A stretch of 64,000 nucleotides of DNA from Ptychodera flava (GCF_041260155.1 NC_091929.1:33844418-33908417), one strand, 5' to 3'. Shown: positions 28,710 to 51,984, counted from the first letter of the stretch. Translations and numbers: made by a program. The notes: generated by a model not told the origin, from the sequence alone.

Positions 28710-30345
28710 ATTTCATGATTACGAATAGGAAATCGCCACTGGCAAAAGCTCGGCCTCAATTGATCATACATGTACTACTATTAGTGTAAGTCCTTTTGTA
28801 TATCAATCTGGAGAGCTTTTGAATTTTTGTTTGTATCTATGTGGCAAAATGTGAAATTGAGGTCTCCCATTCTTATTGTTTTTCCAATGCGTCATTTTAT
28901 ATTGCTATATATTTTTCCGTATTGTATACAGATGTAGAGTTTAAATAAAATTCACAAAATTGGGAACTGTATCAGGTTTCTCCACAAGAGAATTTTTAGA
29001 GATGGGTCACTGCTCGGTTTTTTTGAGCAATCCATTCATATGTTAATTGTACATACAAATATTTATTTACAACAAAAGAATATGCAAATTTGGCTTTGTT
29101 TTGTAAATTGTCACCCCAACTTCTTTCCATGCTATGGAGAACACTGTGTGCATGATTTAAATTCTTACATCTGAAAATATAAAATCGTCCCATCAGAAAA
29201 ACAAAGTTGATAATTGGGCTTGCTATAGCCATGGAGGTAGTAGAGACTCTACTACCTCCATGCTATAGCCTAGTATCTAGTTAGCAATAACAATAATTTC
29301 ATCTGTGTATTTGACTTTTTGAGGATTTTCAGCTGTATCATACATATGCATTATAATGAGTGGTAGGACAATACTCAGAGCAGCTCTTCTCACTGTGATC
29401 ATATGCTCAGAAGTGTTTTCTTGTGTATGGTAATCAGTTTATGCGTGGAGGTAAGGTAGGAAGGTTCTTCCGGCCTCCCTTGTGCACATAAGAACAGGTT
29501 GAAATTCAGCTGAGCTGAGCTACAGGGATTCAATTTTGTGTTACAGACTCCCAAAATCATAGATAAAAAAATACCAGGTACGCATAATGCACATTGAATA
29601 TTGTGTGTTAACTATGGACACAACACTATAAAGGTTAATCTGTAACATGCTGAAGAAGACTTGCAGCATAGTAACAAATCTTCAGATAACCACATGTGGT
29701 TCAGATTAACATAAACATATAGAAGGAAACGTATAAGATGTTAAATGGAATAATTGCCTGAGATTTTGCTACTACAACGTGATATAATTGTCATAATATG
29801 TATTCAGAGATACCTACTACGGATACAAACATATCATATTTACACATAGACAGAGAGAAAGAACAATAGACAACATAGACCAACAGATAGACGATCAGAG
29901 AAGAGAGATCTTGTAAATTTTTAGTCCATCTCATCTGGCATATGAAATTGCCTATTATAGTATAAAAGGGAAGTAAGGGGAAAATTTTGATGATAACATT
30001 TTGGTTATTGCAATCCAATCACCATGATATCAATCCATGGTAATGGTGTTTGGCAAAACAGCCTGATACATGACAATTGATATTTTTTAAAGAATTTACA
30101 AAACAAAACAGTGGTCTAGTGACGAGCTGTGTGCATTTTAGGCATAAAAACACGCACACTAGCTTTGCGCCTTTCAGAGACCATACAGTTGGTTGGAGAA
30201 GACAAATAGTTACAAGCCTAATTTTTTAATTATTTTGTGTTTCCTTATTACTTGTATGTGAGTCCAAGTTTTCATAGATTCACAATCACAGTCTTCAGAG
30301 AGATATTCTCCTTCCATTTGCAGATTGTGAAAGAGAGCACGGATA

Positions 30346-39592
<9,247 letters not shown>

Positions 39593-40164
39593 ACACTGTC
39601 AAACCCCCCCCCCTTCCGCAGTTCCACAATGGTGTATTCCAAGCATTTGTTACCGATGGGTCATTCCATTTATTAAGTACATTACAGGGGGTGCTAGTCA
39701 CCTCCCAGATGGGCATCAACAGCATGGGGATGAGTACATTCCTGTTATACATCAGTATTGAGATTTTTTGACTCTTTTCAACATTGAATCCAAACAAGAA
39801 ATTTCAAGGTTTAGAAGTGATACATTTAGACAGTAGCTCATATATTGGTGGCTTGCGATCTAGTATATAGCATCACATTTGATCCTTTCATATCCCCCTC
39901 TCAGTATATTGGTCTGACCCATACCTTGAATAACAAAAGGGTCAGTCCACAGTAGAGGGGTGGCACAGAAACATGGTTGATAGTCAATGAAGTCTGATGT
40001 TTCATTTTCTTGTACATCTGCCCGATACATGTACTTTCTTCAATAACTACTCTGATGTGAGGGGCACAAAAAATAATTTAGGTGGATGCTTTTCTGAGCT
40101 AAACCCTAGCAGCTGATTATTGTGTCCTTTTGCTCTTCTGAAATCACATAAATATACATACCCC

Positions 40165-40256
40165 TTAACCCTTTCACACCATGGTTTGTCCCAAATCCAT
40201 TGTTTTCTATGGTAAAGTTGGACCTGTATACAGGGAACTGGGGGTGAAAGGGTTAA
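40165..40256. mobile_element. 92-bp TTAA-ended MITE
   Basis: TTAACCCTTTCACACC at one end and GGTGAAAGGGTTAA at the other, an inverted pair with TTAA at each end, as in piggyBac-type MITEs. Related elements are at 40929 and 43286. Confidence 0.75.
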
Positions 40257-40928
40257 AAAGGCCAGTAGCTGTGTAACTTTTGATGATTTTATCACCATTT
40301 TGTTGTTTATATGAATTGAACGTTCTTGTTCTACTTCCCAAAGCTTGTTGAAACACAAAATATTTTGCTTTTCAACACATCTATATTTGATAATGCACCA
40401 TTATTGTTTACATTTGAATTCTAGTCCGGACCAGAATTCACTTGTCAACAATAACAATGCAGTCTACACATGTACAGGTTGAGTTGACAAGCTGAATACT
40501 GTGTATCTCAACATGCTTTTGGGAGTAGAACAAGAAACTGTTGTTGACATTACAAACAGAAATACTGAAAAAATCATCATTTAATTGCAGAGTAGAGAGG
40601 TGACACTGTTACACAGTTTGTTGAATTCATTTAGTGTTTCCGTATGCAAGACGTTCTTGTACATTTGCAAAATGAATTAGATAAATCAGATCATATTGAA
40701 AACTGAGTGGATTATTGGTTGCAAAGGTCGTTAGTAATACGCATTTACTAAATTATAAAATAAGAAAGTGACACACCTGAACTTGGACTCTTTCACCAGA
40801 AATTGACAAATGTACAAGGAAAGAACACGTGAAAATGAATACATTATAAACTGGCCTCCCTCCAAACTGACCGGTCAAAGAGGCATATTTCTGATGATAT
40901 TGAGCAGAAAGCAAATTATTTGAACAGA

Positions 40929-41021
40929 TTTAATCCTCTCAGCACCATGATCTGGTGGTAACATAATGTATTCTATGGTTATATTAGAGCTTTTTCCATA
41001 GAAATCAGCTGAGAGAGTTAA
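40929..41021. mobile_element. 93-bp TTAA-ended MITE
   Basis: TTAATCCTCTCAGCACC and GCTGAGAGAGTTAA form the ends; a TTCTATGG phrase inside is shared with the copy at 40165. Confidence 0.65.
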
Positions 41022-41115
41022 ATATTGTTGTATCCTGAGGACTTACATTTTTTGAATCAAACAAGTACCGAAAGTAACAGCAGGTGTACCACATCGAGAA
41101 ATATGTCCCTTTGAT

Positions 41116-41470
41116 TTAAGGTAGTATGCACCTCAAATATGAAAGACTTAAAGATGCACTCAAACTTTTCTCAAAGGAAGTTTCAACCATATTCTTGCGA
41201 AATCAAGAAAATGAGGTGTCACTTTGTATAGTTTAGTATCAGAGAAACCAATTCCCTAACAGTTAGTGATATTTGAAATTCAAAATGGCCGCCATCCCTG
41301 TGGTAACTCTATGGAGAAAAGTAAAATTTTCGATTTTAAAAAAACTAAGATGAGAAAGTATACTTTACTCAAAGAGCTTTAAAATGAGCCGCCACAAGTT
41401 GTAGATCAGAAAAGAATTGTAAACATTTTGAAAGTCTGAATATCTGTCCCTTAGGCGCATTCTACCTTAA
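41116..41470 (+). mobile_element. MITE, family GGTAG (best-preserved ends)
   Basis: The left end TTAAGGTAGTATGCACCTCA and the right end TTAGGCGCATTCTACCTTAA are inverted repeats with TTAA at both outer ends. The core reads TTCAAAATGGCCGCCATCCC. This copy gives the clearest definition of the family. Confidence 0.9.
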
Positions 41471-44400
41471 CACAGCTGCATCAGGCTACGGTGTATGGCA
41501 ACTTTGATTCACTCTACAGTGTACAATGGAATGAAACATCAAAACTTGGCATAAAAGTAGGCATATCAGATTATTTTAGCCACTGACTCAGATGCACTAA
41601 TACATGTATTATGAATTTCAAACATTCAAGTCAAAATGAAAGAACATCTTGGTAGTTCGGTTTAGGTTTTTTGCAATTTGTACATGTAGGAAAAAAGTAA
41701 CATTCTTTAGGAGCATTTGATTCATAAACTGCTTGCGCAAGATTGAAATTGTGCTGGATTGTCCTTGACTTTGAAAAGATGTGAACGCTAACAACAGAGT
41801 GATTAACTGTGGATGGGTTTCTGCTTGTTTCAGAACAACCTGTGTTAGCCGCTGATGTATGCCTTGCTATATGCTTGTTAACAAAGGATATTATGTGGCT
41901 TTTGTGCATGGAAAAGCAGTCAGAGCGATATCAGGACTCTAGACTATTCTCTGATGTGCCTTCAGTGTGTATTCCGGCAAGTCTGATAAGAGGCACCAGG
42001 CGTACACAGCTATATCTGCCCTTGTATTGTCTATGCGCAGCATCATTGTGTGTGGTCAGTGTTCATGCAAAGGATTGGGCCACAGTGTTTCGGAGCAGGG
42101 GGCCTCTCTAGTTTCCCAGAATGCAAGAGAGTCTGACAGCATCTGTGTAGTGATATCAGATCAGGGCCAAGGAGCTGAGCTGGTCCAGGAAGCTGTAATA
42201 TATATATTGCTGACAGTACAGAGGAAGAAGTATTTAAGAAGTGTTCACCAGCTACTTCCGCTCTTGATATGTCCACCGGCAGATAAAACTATGCCCAGAC
42301 ATGTTGTTTTAAGGGAGAAGATGGACAAGTCTTGGCTGAAACAAACATTAATATTTTGATATTCCCTTTGCTTTTAGCAAACATCTCACTTCTGACCGCC
42401 CTCAGTTAACACTGAAGTGTAGGTCACAATGTCCATTCTGATGCTGGCCACCAGATTGCAAAAAAAATTATCATGGGACAAGATTCTGTTGTATTTTACT
42501 TGGGAGGACAAGATACCAGACTAATGTATACCTTATGAAGTATGCAAAGCAAAGAAGTGTCCCGTGTATTGTAACAAGTAGTTCGACTTCAGTCGTGAGA
42601 TTTAAGTATCTAATTGGTGGAGCGACATCAGATGCAAGCATTGAGAACTACACCTAGGTGAATGACAAAGCAGAATGGTTGTTTTTTGGAATCTGAGGCA
42701 CCTGTCGCTTAGCCGACGCTATTTGCATTCCAGGTCATGACCTTTGACTTACCACTTGTGACAGCACGATGGCGCTCTTCAAGATGGATGTAGTTATCGC
42801 ATTGAATGGGAAAAAAAACAGAAGCATTCAATTTATGCTTGCCTTTGAGATTAACTTGTTCATTACCAAGGTTGAATTGTAGGGGAGAGTTAGCTAGCTT
42901 TGACCATGAACCCTAAAAAAAATGACTATGGCCAGGCTATTTTTGCAGTGCTAGATTATATTTAAGATCCTTGAAACTTTTTTCCAGAGATAAAAAAACT
43001 AACAATATGCAAATTATTTATATTATCTAACTTGTAATATTTTATATGAAACAAAAAAAAACAACTTGTAGAAGTAGATTGTACGATGCAAGGTTGAAGT
43101 CGTATCAGTGGATCAGCTGATGTTTTCAGTATTAATTGTTTTTGTAAATATATTTTGTACTCTGTCAGGAGTGATTGCAAAGAAGCTTGGAACGAGTAAC
43201 TTCAGGTGGACACGCTCGTGTTTTAGTACAATTTCGTGGGGAGGAGACGGAAAATGTGAAGAACTTGGTCATTAAGTCCAGCTGATTAACCCTCTCACCC
43301 CCAATATTCATGTTTAGTGGTCCAACATGGCCATAGTGAAGTGTAGAATCGGGTCAAACCATGGTGATGAGAGGATTACATCACATAAAAGAGAACGTAA
43401 AAGTTCATCTAGAAGGCTTCTTGCAACGCCTTGCTGCCATTGTAAAATTTTCAAACCAAAATGATTCCGCACTGAAGATGTTATTATTTTGTCATTTCAT
43501 TAGCATTTTGGTTATTACAGTGAACAGAGACAGCAGCAGTTACATAGAGACTTGCATGGAGACATGCATTTTAACTCTACTGTCCAACTTGACATATCTG
43601 TGGTGGCAGTCTTTAAGTGAGAAATATACGTTCCATATTTCCTTGAGGTTGATTTATTGAAATATGACACATGGAACATTATAGAGACTTTTTTTTTGCA
43701 AGATGTGGGACAATAGCCGAAACTTTTTGGTAAGTTGTTTTTTGTTTACTGGACAAAGTACCTTTTTCGTATACTTCCTATATTATGTTAAATTCCGAAA
43801 GCATTCTATTGCAAATACTGTACATTATGTAAACTTTGCAGCGTTATAGTTGACAAATGGATTCAAGTCTGCACTGCAGTTCATCTGTTGACAATGACGT
43901 TGGACAATGCAAACACACAGGCTGTGTTCACAAGTTTGAAAAAGAAGACATTTTGAAGTGATTTTGGAATTAGAATTTGGAAATTATACAAACAACAAAA
44001 GTATCAGTAAATATATATATCAATAGTTACAGCTAATCGAGGTTCATATAGCCATGTGCATTTTTATGGAGCAGGGTAAACTGTCCCAAGACTCTGTATC
44101 TCCCTGCTTGAGCATAATGTATTTCACTCTCCGGTGTCCATTTCGTTGTTGACGCAATTATTTTTCAGTCATACCAAGTGAAGCAACCTTTGAAAGGGAG
44201 CGGTCTTGTAGCTCTCAATATCAAGCTGGTTATGATTTGTAAGTTTCGAGTGCGACATTCTGTTTGAAAATAGTCAATTGCATTTCGTTGACTCCGACAA
44301 TTGCAGCACTGTGTGGTTTCCGCAGCCATTCACAAAGCATTCTTCTTCCACCCCCTCGGCTGTCATAATGGTATGATCCTTTCTGTGATTCATGATGTAA

Positions 44401-46179
44401 ATATCAGTTGATCCCAGAATGCAACACAGGTTGTAGTTATCTAGTTTGTATTAAAGATAAAAATTACATTGTTACAAATCAAGTCTATGTCTGCGATTAG
44501 TTTCTTCTGTGTTTAACTGACTCCACTCATTTCATTCACACAGTCACAAACTCAGTTCTGCACATTTACGAATGTTTTCGGTTTATAGAAATTATATTGT
44601 ATAATACATTTATGAAAAGAGACTTTGCAACTGGCAACTGTCAGTGAATTATGACTTCACAAAAGACACTGCCTGAATACGAACAAATTGTTGCAATTCC
44701 ATTTGGCGGCCATTACCACTCTCTTAAATGTACTTTCCTCTTTATAGAGGAGGAATACCCGCGACGAACGGTGTTCCCATCAGTGTTAAAATTTTGGTGC
44801 ATTTTCTGCTCGGCAAGTGTGTCGATACACATACACACCGTGCTGCTCAGTGCAAAATCATTTCGATTTTACATTATTTTTGCGAAATGAATTCGTCATG
44901 GACCAGTAGAGCCTGTGATCAGGCACCTGAGCGATGCCTTTGACTGTAAGCCGAACCAGGCAGACACACCAAGCTTCAGGGTACAATTGTTAGCGCGCCC
45001 CCTATTGACCGCAGCCGGACCGAGAAAAGTTGTACGGCCCTCAGTAGGTCTGTACTTGAAATATCGTTTCTTCAGATGTAATAATTTTGGCGATTCGTTT
45101 TGAATTTGTTGGATACGCCCGTGCACACCGGCTTTCCCCTCGCAAGATTAGGCCTCTTTCACCACGATCACCGCTCGACCAATCAACGGTCACCAATTCG
45201 CAAGTGGTTTACCACCCACTACTGTTAACAGTAGGCCAACAAGTCCCAATGTCTAATTGTTCCGATCGAAGGGGTATTACAGCAGTTCGGATACCTGGCA
45301 AGGAGCCAATGGCAATAACACAAGCTGAGTCTAATTTAAGCCATGACGCCCGTGCACGCCGGCCGGCCAAAATTCGCGGTACAATCCACGAGTCTCGCTC
45401 ATTGTGGAAGACGACGTCCTCATAACATGATTGAAACGGAATATGTAATTATACCGGAACAAATGAGTGGAACAGATGACGAATCGAGCGTAAAGCAGGC
45501 GTAGTTTTAAGGTAAATGTATTACAATAAACTTATCTCATTAGACCTTTGATTCTCGTTTTCTTCAAGGTTGCCCCAGGTATGCGTGGGAAGCATTGTGA
45601 CGCTTATAAACACACCTTTTTTCACTGACTTTCAAAGGTACCCTGGATATTTCGATGACGCATTATTTGTCTGATTCAAATTAAAACTGAAATTCTACTC
45701 AAGTCAAGTGTTGGACATTGAAGAGGTTTTCCTTTATGATGTTTTGCATTCATGTGTTGTTTTTGTTAAACGTTACTAACAAATAAAAATATCCTTATGT
45801 GAAAATTATTTAAATATCATTACGCGGTTTGACAAAGAACACATATAGTCAATAACGAGTTGACGAGCATTGCAAACATATATGGTAATTGTCTCTTAAT
45901 ATGGCCACTGAAAATAAAGGCCGCGGTCGTGTACATGCCCACATTACCAGTGTATTCAAACCAGCTTTGTCCCTGTTTGTGTTAGTGACTATTTCCGTCT
46001 GCCTCTTCAACTGCCTTCCGTCTGTCTGTCAGCTTCCAACAAGATTATTTGACGAAAAATTTCACTTCATATGAACACAGATCTAGAGACACAAATTACC
46101 AAAAGTGTTTTCAGTATTTACGTATGGAAGTAACTGTGACTGTAATCTCTTAAAGACCAATGTTTCACTCGAAGGGTAC
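41471..46179. other. Non-coding, no gene recognised
   Basis: Only chance-like frames (up to 130 codons at 41967-42359, without a motif). One weak TTAA element is at 43286-43376. A more CpG-rich patch lies about 44940-45420. A frame at 45901-46074 (MATENKGRGRVHAH...) has one hydrophobic segment but no other support. Confidence 0.4.
43286..43376. mobile_element. Diverged TTAA-type MITE of about 90 bp
   Basis: Starts TTAACCCTCTCACCCCC and closes near GGTGATGAGAGGATTACA. It resembles the 92-bp elements at 40165 and 40929, but its right end is decayed. Confidence 0.5.
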
Positions 46180-46528
46180 TTAATGTAGTTCGTGCCTCGC
46201 AAATTAGAGTTTACACTATCCTCCAGCAAATTTTCAACCTTAGGCATCAAGAATGAAGTCGGAGGTCACCGTGCAAATTTTGATAATAAAGAAAATCACC
46301 CAATATTGACCGATATTTGAAATTCAAAATGGCCGCCATCCATGTGCTATCTCTGTGGGGGAATCATAAAATTTCCGATTTTTACAAAACTGTGCCAGCG
46401 GAAACTAAACTTTATTTACTCCATAAGCTTAAAAATGAAGCCCAGCAAGTGCTATGTAGGCAAAAAAGAATTATATTGGAAAAGTTTGAGAGTCGAAATA
46501 TCAGTCCGCGAGGCGCGTTCTACCTTAA
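46180..46528 (+). mobile_element. MITE, family GGTAG
   Basis: TTAATGTAGTTCGTGCCTCG at the left, the core TTCAAAATGGCCGCCATCCA, and GAGGCGCGTTCTACCTTAA at the right. Confidence 0.87.
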
Positions 46529-48002
46529 CCAAATGCATAAAACACACTTTTCGCTCAGGGGGATTGTTAGCAATATGTGTGTTAGTTGAATACAGTTGAC
46601 AACGTCGTAGAAGTTATGCTTGCCTGACAGTGTAGTCGCAAAATTTCACATGACCCAGAGTTTCAGAGAAACCAGTTCTCTCCGTCTCATATTGAAACAT
46701 AGCACATTACGTAATGGGTGCAAGGTAAAACATATTCATAGAAGATAGGTGTTTGTTCTAAGTCCACGGAAGTCAGATCGATATGCCCTGAAATTCTGGG
46801 AAATCCTTGGAGCACAAAAGTCCATCCCATTATTTAGAGCCCCAAAGAAAGTCTATTTTAGTCCGCAACCAAAGGCGTGGCCATTAATCTTCAGTCTCCA
46901 AAAACGAATGCTTTTCTAGTCTACCACTCGTGTGGGCCCAGTTTGAAGCTCTTAGAGAAAGTAAAGTTTACACTGTCTTAACTTTGTAGAAATCAAAAAT
47001 TTATTTTTCCCCATAGAGTTAACACGGGAATGGCAGCCATTTTGAATTTCAACTATCGGTAATATCAGGTATATATTTCTCCTGTGCCAAAACTGACCCC
47101 TGATTTTTGTCCTTGATTTGTTGAGAGAATGGTTGAAAGCTTCCTTGAGGAAAGTGAGTGCAAGTTTAAGTCATTCAATTACGTTGCGCTTTTACTTCCT
47201 TAAACTGTAATGCTTGAAATCTTCTAATTTCCAAGCTACGCATGAGCACTACGATATTTGCGTACATGTGTACACATAGTTTATACGTTACAGTCCAAAT
47301 TTGTTTTTCAATGAGTTTTACATCCGTAACAATTTTTCTCTCGTCTTCACCATCAAATTGAAAATATGCCTCCATAAACTTGAACTTAAAGCTGTCAATT
47401 TAACCAGGGTGTACTTATTTCAACAGCTTGTCGGTCAATCCAATCTCCGTAGTTTGTAATGAATCTGGCTATATTGATCCGTGATTCAAATGAAACTGTC
47501 ATTTTACTGTTTGAATATTGACAGCCTATTGACAGAATACCATCGTTGCAAAGAGACTGCGAGATTCGGCGTGTTTCCGGAACAATGTGAGGGCCAGTGT
47601 GACAGAATTATGTCGAGGAGATACAGCCCGTCAACCTCCTCTCGACCATCCGTTTTCGACTTATCAAATTTAACGCTAAGGGATGTTTTTCTCTATTTCT
47701 TGGTCTCAACGAGCTAAAGTTTTTCCTGAAAAATTCCGACGCGACAACCTCCCAGAAGTTTCGAATCCATATACAGGATCCCTCGGGGGGGCAGACACAG
47801 TATATTTTTATTATTTGTTTGGTTTACAACTGAAGAGACGGTGATGCTAACGCCGTGCGATATCTCGCATGATAAATCATTGACATATAGTTATTCAAGT
47901 CGGCCAACGTTTCACCTTAGCTAAAATTCCTGGCTATTTAATCGTACCGAACGCCACAATTGCTCTTATATGCAGGCAGTCTCAGGAAAACTTTAACAGA
48001 AC
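46529..48002. other. Non-coding apart from a MITE fragment
   Basis: No exon found; the frame at 47481-47717 (78 codons) has no recognisable motif. Confidence 0.4.
46912..47175 (-). mobile_element. MITE fragment, family GGTAG, minus orientation
   Basis: Contains CTACCACTCGTGTGGGCCCA, GGCAGCCATTTTGAATTTCA and GAGAATGGTTGAAAGCTTCC, which are reverse complements of family segments. Both termini are missing or decayed. Confidence 0.75.
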
Positions 48003-48695
48003 AACACGATTGGAACTAATTTGGGAAAATTGGATGAGAATAATTATCAGAAAAATGTAACGAAATCGAAATTTTTACAGCTCAAATTTTACAAAATGAA
48101 AGAATAGTGTAAAATTTGAAATATTGTTCTCATCGAACAAAACAACGAAAACACAACGATTATTGCATACCTCTTTCATCGGATTCATTTTCATGAAAAA
48201 AAGTTCATTTTTGTGTAAATGTACTAAAGAAATGAGACAAAATGCTTAAAATTTCTCTACTTAACGACTTTTGAGTCAGGGCACTTTTGAAATGCCCCTG
48301 ACTTTTTCGTGAATTTAAGGCTTATTAAAACATTAAATTGAGTCAGGGCACATTTTAATTGACCCTGACTGACTTAACTGTAAATCAATCGAAAATCTTC
48401 ATTTTGGTCGAGGAAAAGTGACAAACTGAGATTATTACTACTGTTTCAGTAATGAAGATACTACAGACAAACTCTCATATTTTCATTCAAATATGAATAT
48501 TGTTCAAATGTTTTGAACAATATTGCATTAGATACTATCATGCACTGATTCTTACTCATAACAATTCAACAGCATCGTAAATTTTGAATAAAATTTTAAA
48601 GATGGTAAGAAAATGTAGTGTAATATTAGACAAATTTCTAAAATTCTTGAGAAATGTTGCCAATCCAATTATCCCAAATTAGTTCCAATCGTGTT
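48003..48695. mobile_element. Non-autonomous TIR DNA element, about 690 bp (second full copy)
   Basis: AACACGATTGGAACTAATTT at the left and AAATTAGTTCCAATCGTGTT at the right. AGAAC flanks both ends (47998-48002 and 48696-48700). The whole length matches 6012-6699 with scattered differences. Confidence 0.9.
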
Positions 48696-49712
48696 AGAAC
48701 AACATTCTCATACGCTTCGTTAGCATATGTTTGGACTCTAAAAATTCCAACTGTCTTTTTTCCTGGTCTGTATCTGCAACTTTGATGAAAAAACACATGT
48801 CTTAACCTTCTTCTTTTTGTAAAATTGGAAATTTATTTTCCCGTTGTTTGTACAGCACTGAAAATCATTTTGAATTTCAAATAATTCAAATATTTCAACT
48901 TCAATAAAATCCGCCGGCGCTAACCACGAACATTTTAGTGTTTCTAGCGCAGCCTGTATGGACAAAACTTCACAAATTCATCTTCATGCAATCTCTAGTC
49001 AAGTGATCTGCGCAATAGTCATTCTGGTCTTTTGCTCCAGACACAATTGTTCGACCCTTCTTTGTACGTCGAATACAATAGTCGTTACCTTTAACCCCTT
49101 TGACGTCAATTCAGACTATCCTTTATTCAATCAAAGGGATCGCGTAGGACAGTAATTGAAAACAACTGCCCAGTGTAAGTTTTGCAAGTTTTGGGATAAA
49201 CAATTGAAAAAAAAATACTGGACTTCTGTACTTGAAATTAAATCATGACAGTGACTTCTACTGCCCTCTTTCGGAAAATTGTACCAGTGGTAAAACTAAT
49301 TTTTTTTTTCTACAGAAGGTCTGTCTCATGTTTCAAGTGGTGAGCCATAGTTCAACCGTTTTATTTTGTTTGCATTTTCTGTGAATAAAAGTAGGTCAAA
49401 TTTCGATTTGCCAAGTCAGCTTTAACGAGGCGTTTAGAAACTGGACGTTGCCAACTTACGGGGCGGCCCCTCTGTAATGTTCAAATCAACTGACGATCAA
49501 CTGAGTATACTCTCATTCAAGGAGCGCCCGTTTACCGTATCGTAACCGTAACAGAAATAGTTTACCTGAGTGAAGATTCTGAGGTACTTCTTGGCTCTTT
49601 CGAATTTCGCCGGGCGTGTCACCTAACTAGCGTTTATGAAAAAATCACGGAAAATTAATATACCACCCTTTCTTATTATTTCCATGTCGTAGCCGATATA
49701 AGACGGAATAAA

Positions 49713-51937
49713 ATGGCGCATCAGAAAATCAACACGCCAGAAGCTTACGGCTATTTCCGAGAGAAACTCGACAGGATTCAAACCTCCTGGGAGATACTGA
49801 AAGCGAAACATGAGAAGTTTTCTTCGTCCATCATTCTTGCAAACTCTTTCCTGAAGTCGGCGAAGGACGGTTTGAACGAAGTGACGTCACTTGCTGAGGT
49901 GCAGAGATGCCACGACACCGTGACTTCACACAACTTTGCCGAGGTCATCGGAAAATTCCTTGTTATTATCACCGATCTTAGAAAAATACACGACGAGCTG
50001 ACAGAGTACAGGCCGAACCCAGATATCGACTTAGGACAGATGTGCGGACAATTAGAACATGAGTTCAACGATCAATTGAAAAAGTTTGGTGAAATTGCTC
50101 ATGTTGGTAAAGTTCCGAAAAATCTTCACCCAGAGGTGGATAAGCTTACCGAGGATGTGGCATGGAAGAAACGCTATGGCCGAATTTTTAGCTTGATACC
50201 ATACATGATAGATGCGGCTAAGAAGCTAACCAATAATATGAAAACGGGGTGGTCTCCCTCCTTTTCCAAGCCCATCAAACGACTTGAAGGTAGCTTGCCA
50301 CCTCCCCAACGGCATAGATCCCCGACCCTCGAGCACAGGGTGAAACCCAAGCCAAAACGTCGGGCAAGCCTCCAGTCATCGCCAAACTCTTCTTTGCGAT
50401 TGGATGGAGTGAAAGCGGTGTTGGAGCCGATATCCCCGCAGCCTGACAGACACGACAGTCACATCTCGCCAAGGTCCCCGCGATTAAATCACTCAGGCCC
50501 CGAGAGCACAACATCACAACACCGCGACGACCGACCATCGAGTCACCGGCCTCCGCGCGAAGAATCCGCCCAGGATGGCAGGGTCAGTCCCGCTCTTTCT
50601 TTGTCTAGTTCAACAAGTGCATACGACACAGGTCGTTCACAGGTTTCCTTTACGAACTGTTCCACGGTAAATTATAACATTTCGTCCAGCAGCGACACAG
50701 AAAATCAAGTCAGGCCTTTGATTGACAGAAATTTGCTCATCAAGGAGGTGGGCGGTAAGTACAATATCCAAAAACAGTTTTGCTTAAATGTCCGCCTCCG
50801 GGCCCACACATGGTTGTAGATGAACACAAAGAAAATTTCCTTGTATGAGATTTTACCACGATGTACAAACATGTTTTTGAATTTTGGGATCCAATACACT
50901 ACAATGTCACAGACCAATCTCTTTCTGATCAAACTTGCATCTTAAGAATCACAGCGACTTAATTATTCTGTAAGTATTGATTCCATTGCATAGGACAGTC
51001 AACACGACCACAATCTGCGTATAGTTAGAAAGACACTGTATTTCACAGAACAAGCAGTGACCTGCAAATCGAATTAATACCGTAGAAGTATACTTGTGTA
51101 TACCAATTCAAGCTATTGTGGCATTTGAAGTCTGGCCTCTGAAAAAGTTTATTGAGGAGATCTACTCGAGTGACACATTTGAAGTCTGAATAAGCGCATA
51201 AATACAACACCTTATACATCTTTTGTATCGAACACATAGCAGAAATGCACCTCCAGGACAGAAATTCGAACTCTCAATTTCCCCCCGCACATTTCTGATC
51301 TACCTCTTGTGGGGCTTATTCTTAAGCTCTTGGTGTAAAAAAATCACCGGCTCACTTTTTGAAAAATTGAATCGAAATTTTATTTTTTTTTCGCATAGTT
51401 AACACAGGGATGGCGGATATTTTGAATTTCAAATATCGGTAAATCTAAGGCAATTTCTTTCTCTGCTACTGAAATTTGCACGTGACCCTCGAGTTTTAGT
51501 TTACATTTGGTGGGAGAACGGTTGATAGTTCAACTGAGGAAAGTTTGAGCAAAAGTTGAAGTCTTTCACATTCGAGGCGCGAACTACCTTAAATGTCCAT
51601 ATTTGACTTTTGCTGTCTAGATGCCGTCGCGGCCAACCTACGCCCACAGATAGCCGATATCGTTGACGAGAAAGTGAACGCCGCCAACGCCAAACTGCGC
51701 CAAGATATTCAGCGTGACTTCAAACAGCACGATAAACGGATGGACGGTATTATGTTGGAAATCAATAGATTGTCTGAGAAAGTTGAAGATCTGGAAACGG
51801 TTTATAAAGTGTTGAGGGGTAGGTATAAAATATGAAAGATATTGTGATGCAAGTATTGATGAAGGGGGGTGATTGATAGGTGGATAGATGGATGGATCCG
51901 GGATGGATGAATGCATGGGTGGATGGAGTAGTGACAC

Positions 51938-51984
<47 letters not shown>

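Larger units (their letters stand above)
27059..30323. other. Non-coding upstream region or 5' intron of the BTBD10-type gene
   Basis: No exon recognised. Holds a dispersed duplication (27263-27371 with 28433-28570), a 60-bp-period tandem pair and a 26-bp tandem pair, listed separately, and a small snapback at 29221-29270. Confidence 0.45.
39593..41115. other. 3' UTR or downstream region of BTBD10
   Basis: No coding sequence. It includes two small TTAA-ended elements (listed separately). The 3' end of the transcript cannot be placed from sequence alone. Confidence 0.4.

Noticed and set aside
29221-29270. Snapback with GAGGTAGTAG, the let-7 seed region, in one arm
   Set aside because: The arms are perfectly complementary with no proper loop, and the rest of let-7 (GTTGTATAGTT) is absent. 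It is a small inverted duplication and not a miRNA precursor.
45901-46074. Small frame MATENKGRGRVHAH... with a hydrophobic segment
   Set aside because: Too short, no conserved motif, and surrounded by non-coding repeat-rich sequence.
48730-48935. Possible further minus-oriented copy of the GGTAG MITE
   Set aside because: Only CATTTTGAATTTCAAAT and general AT richness agree; termini and other internal phrases are missing.
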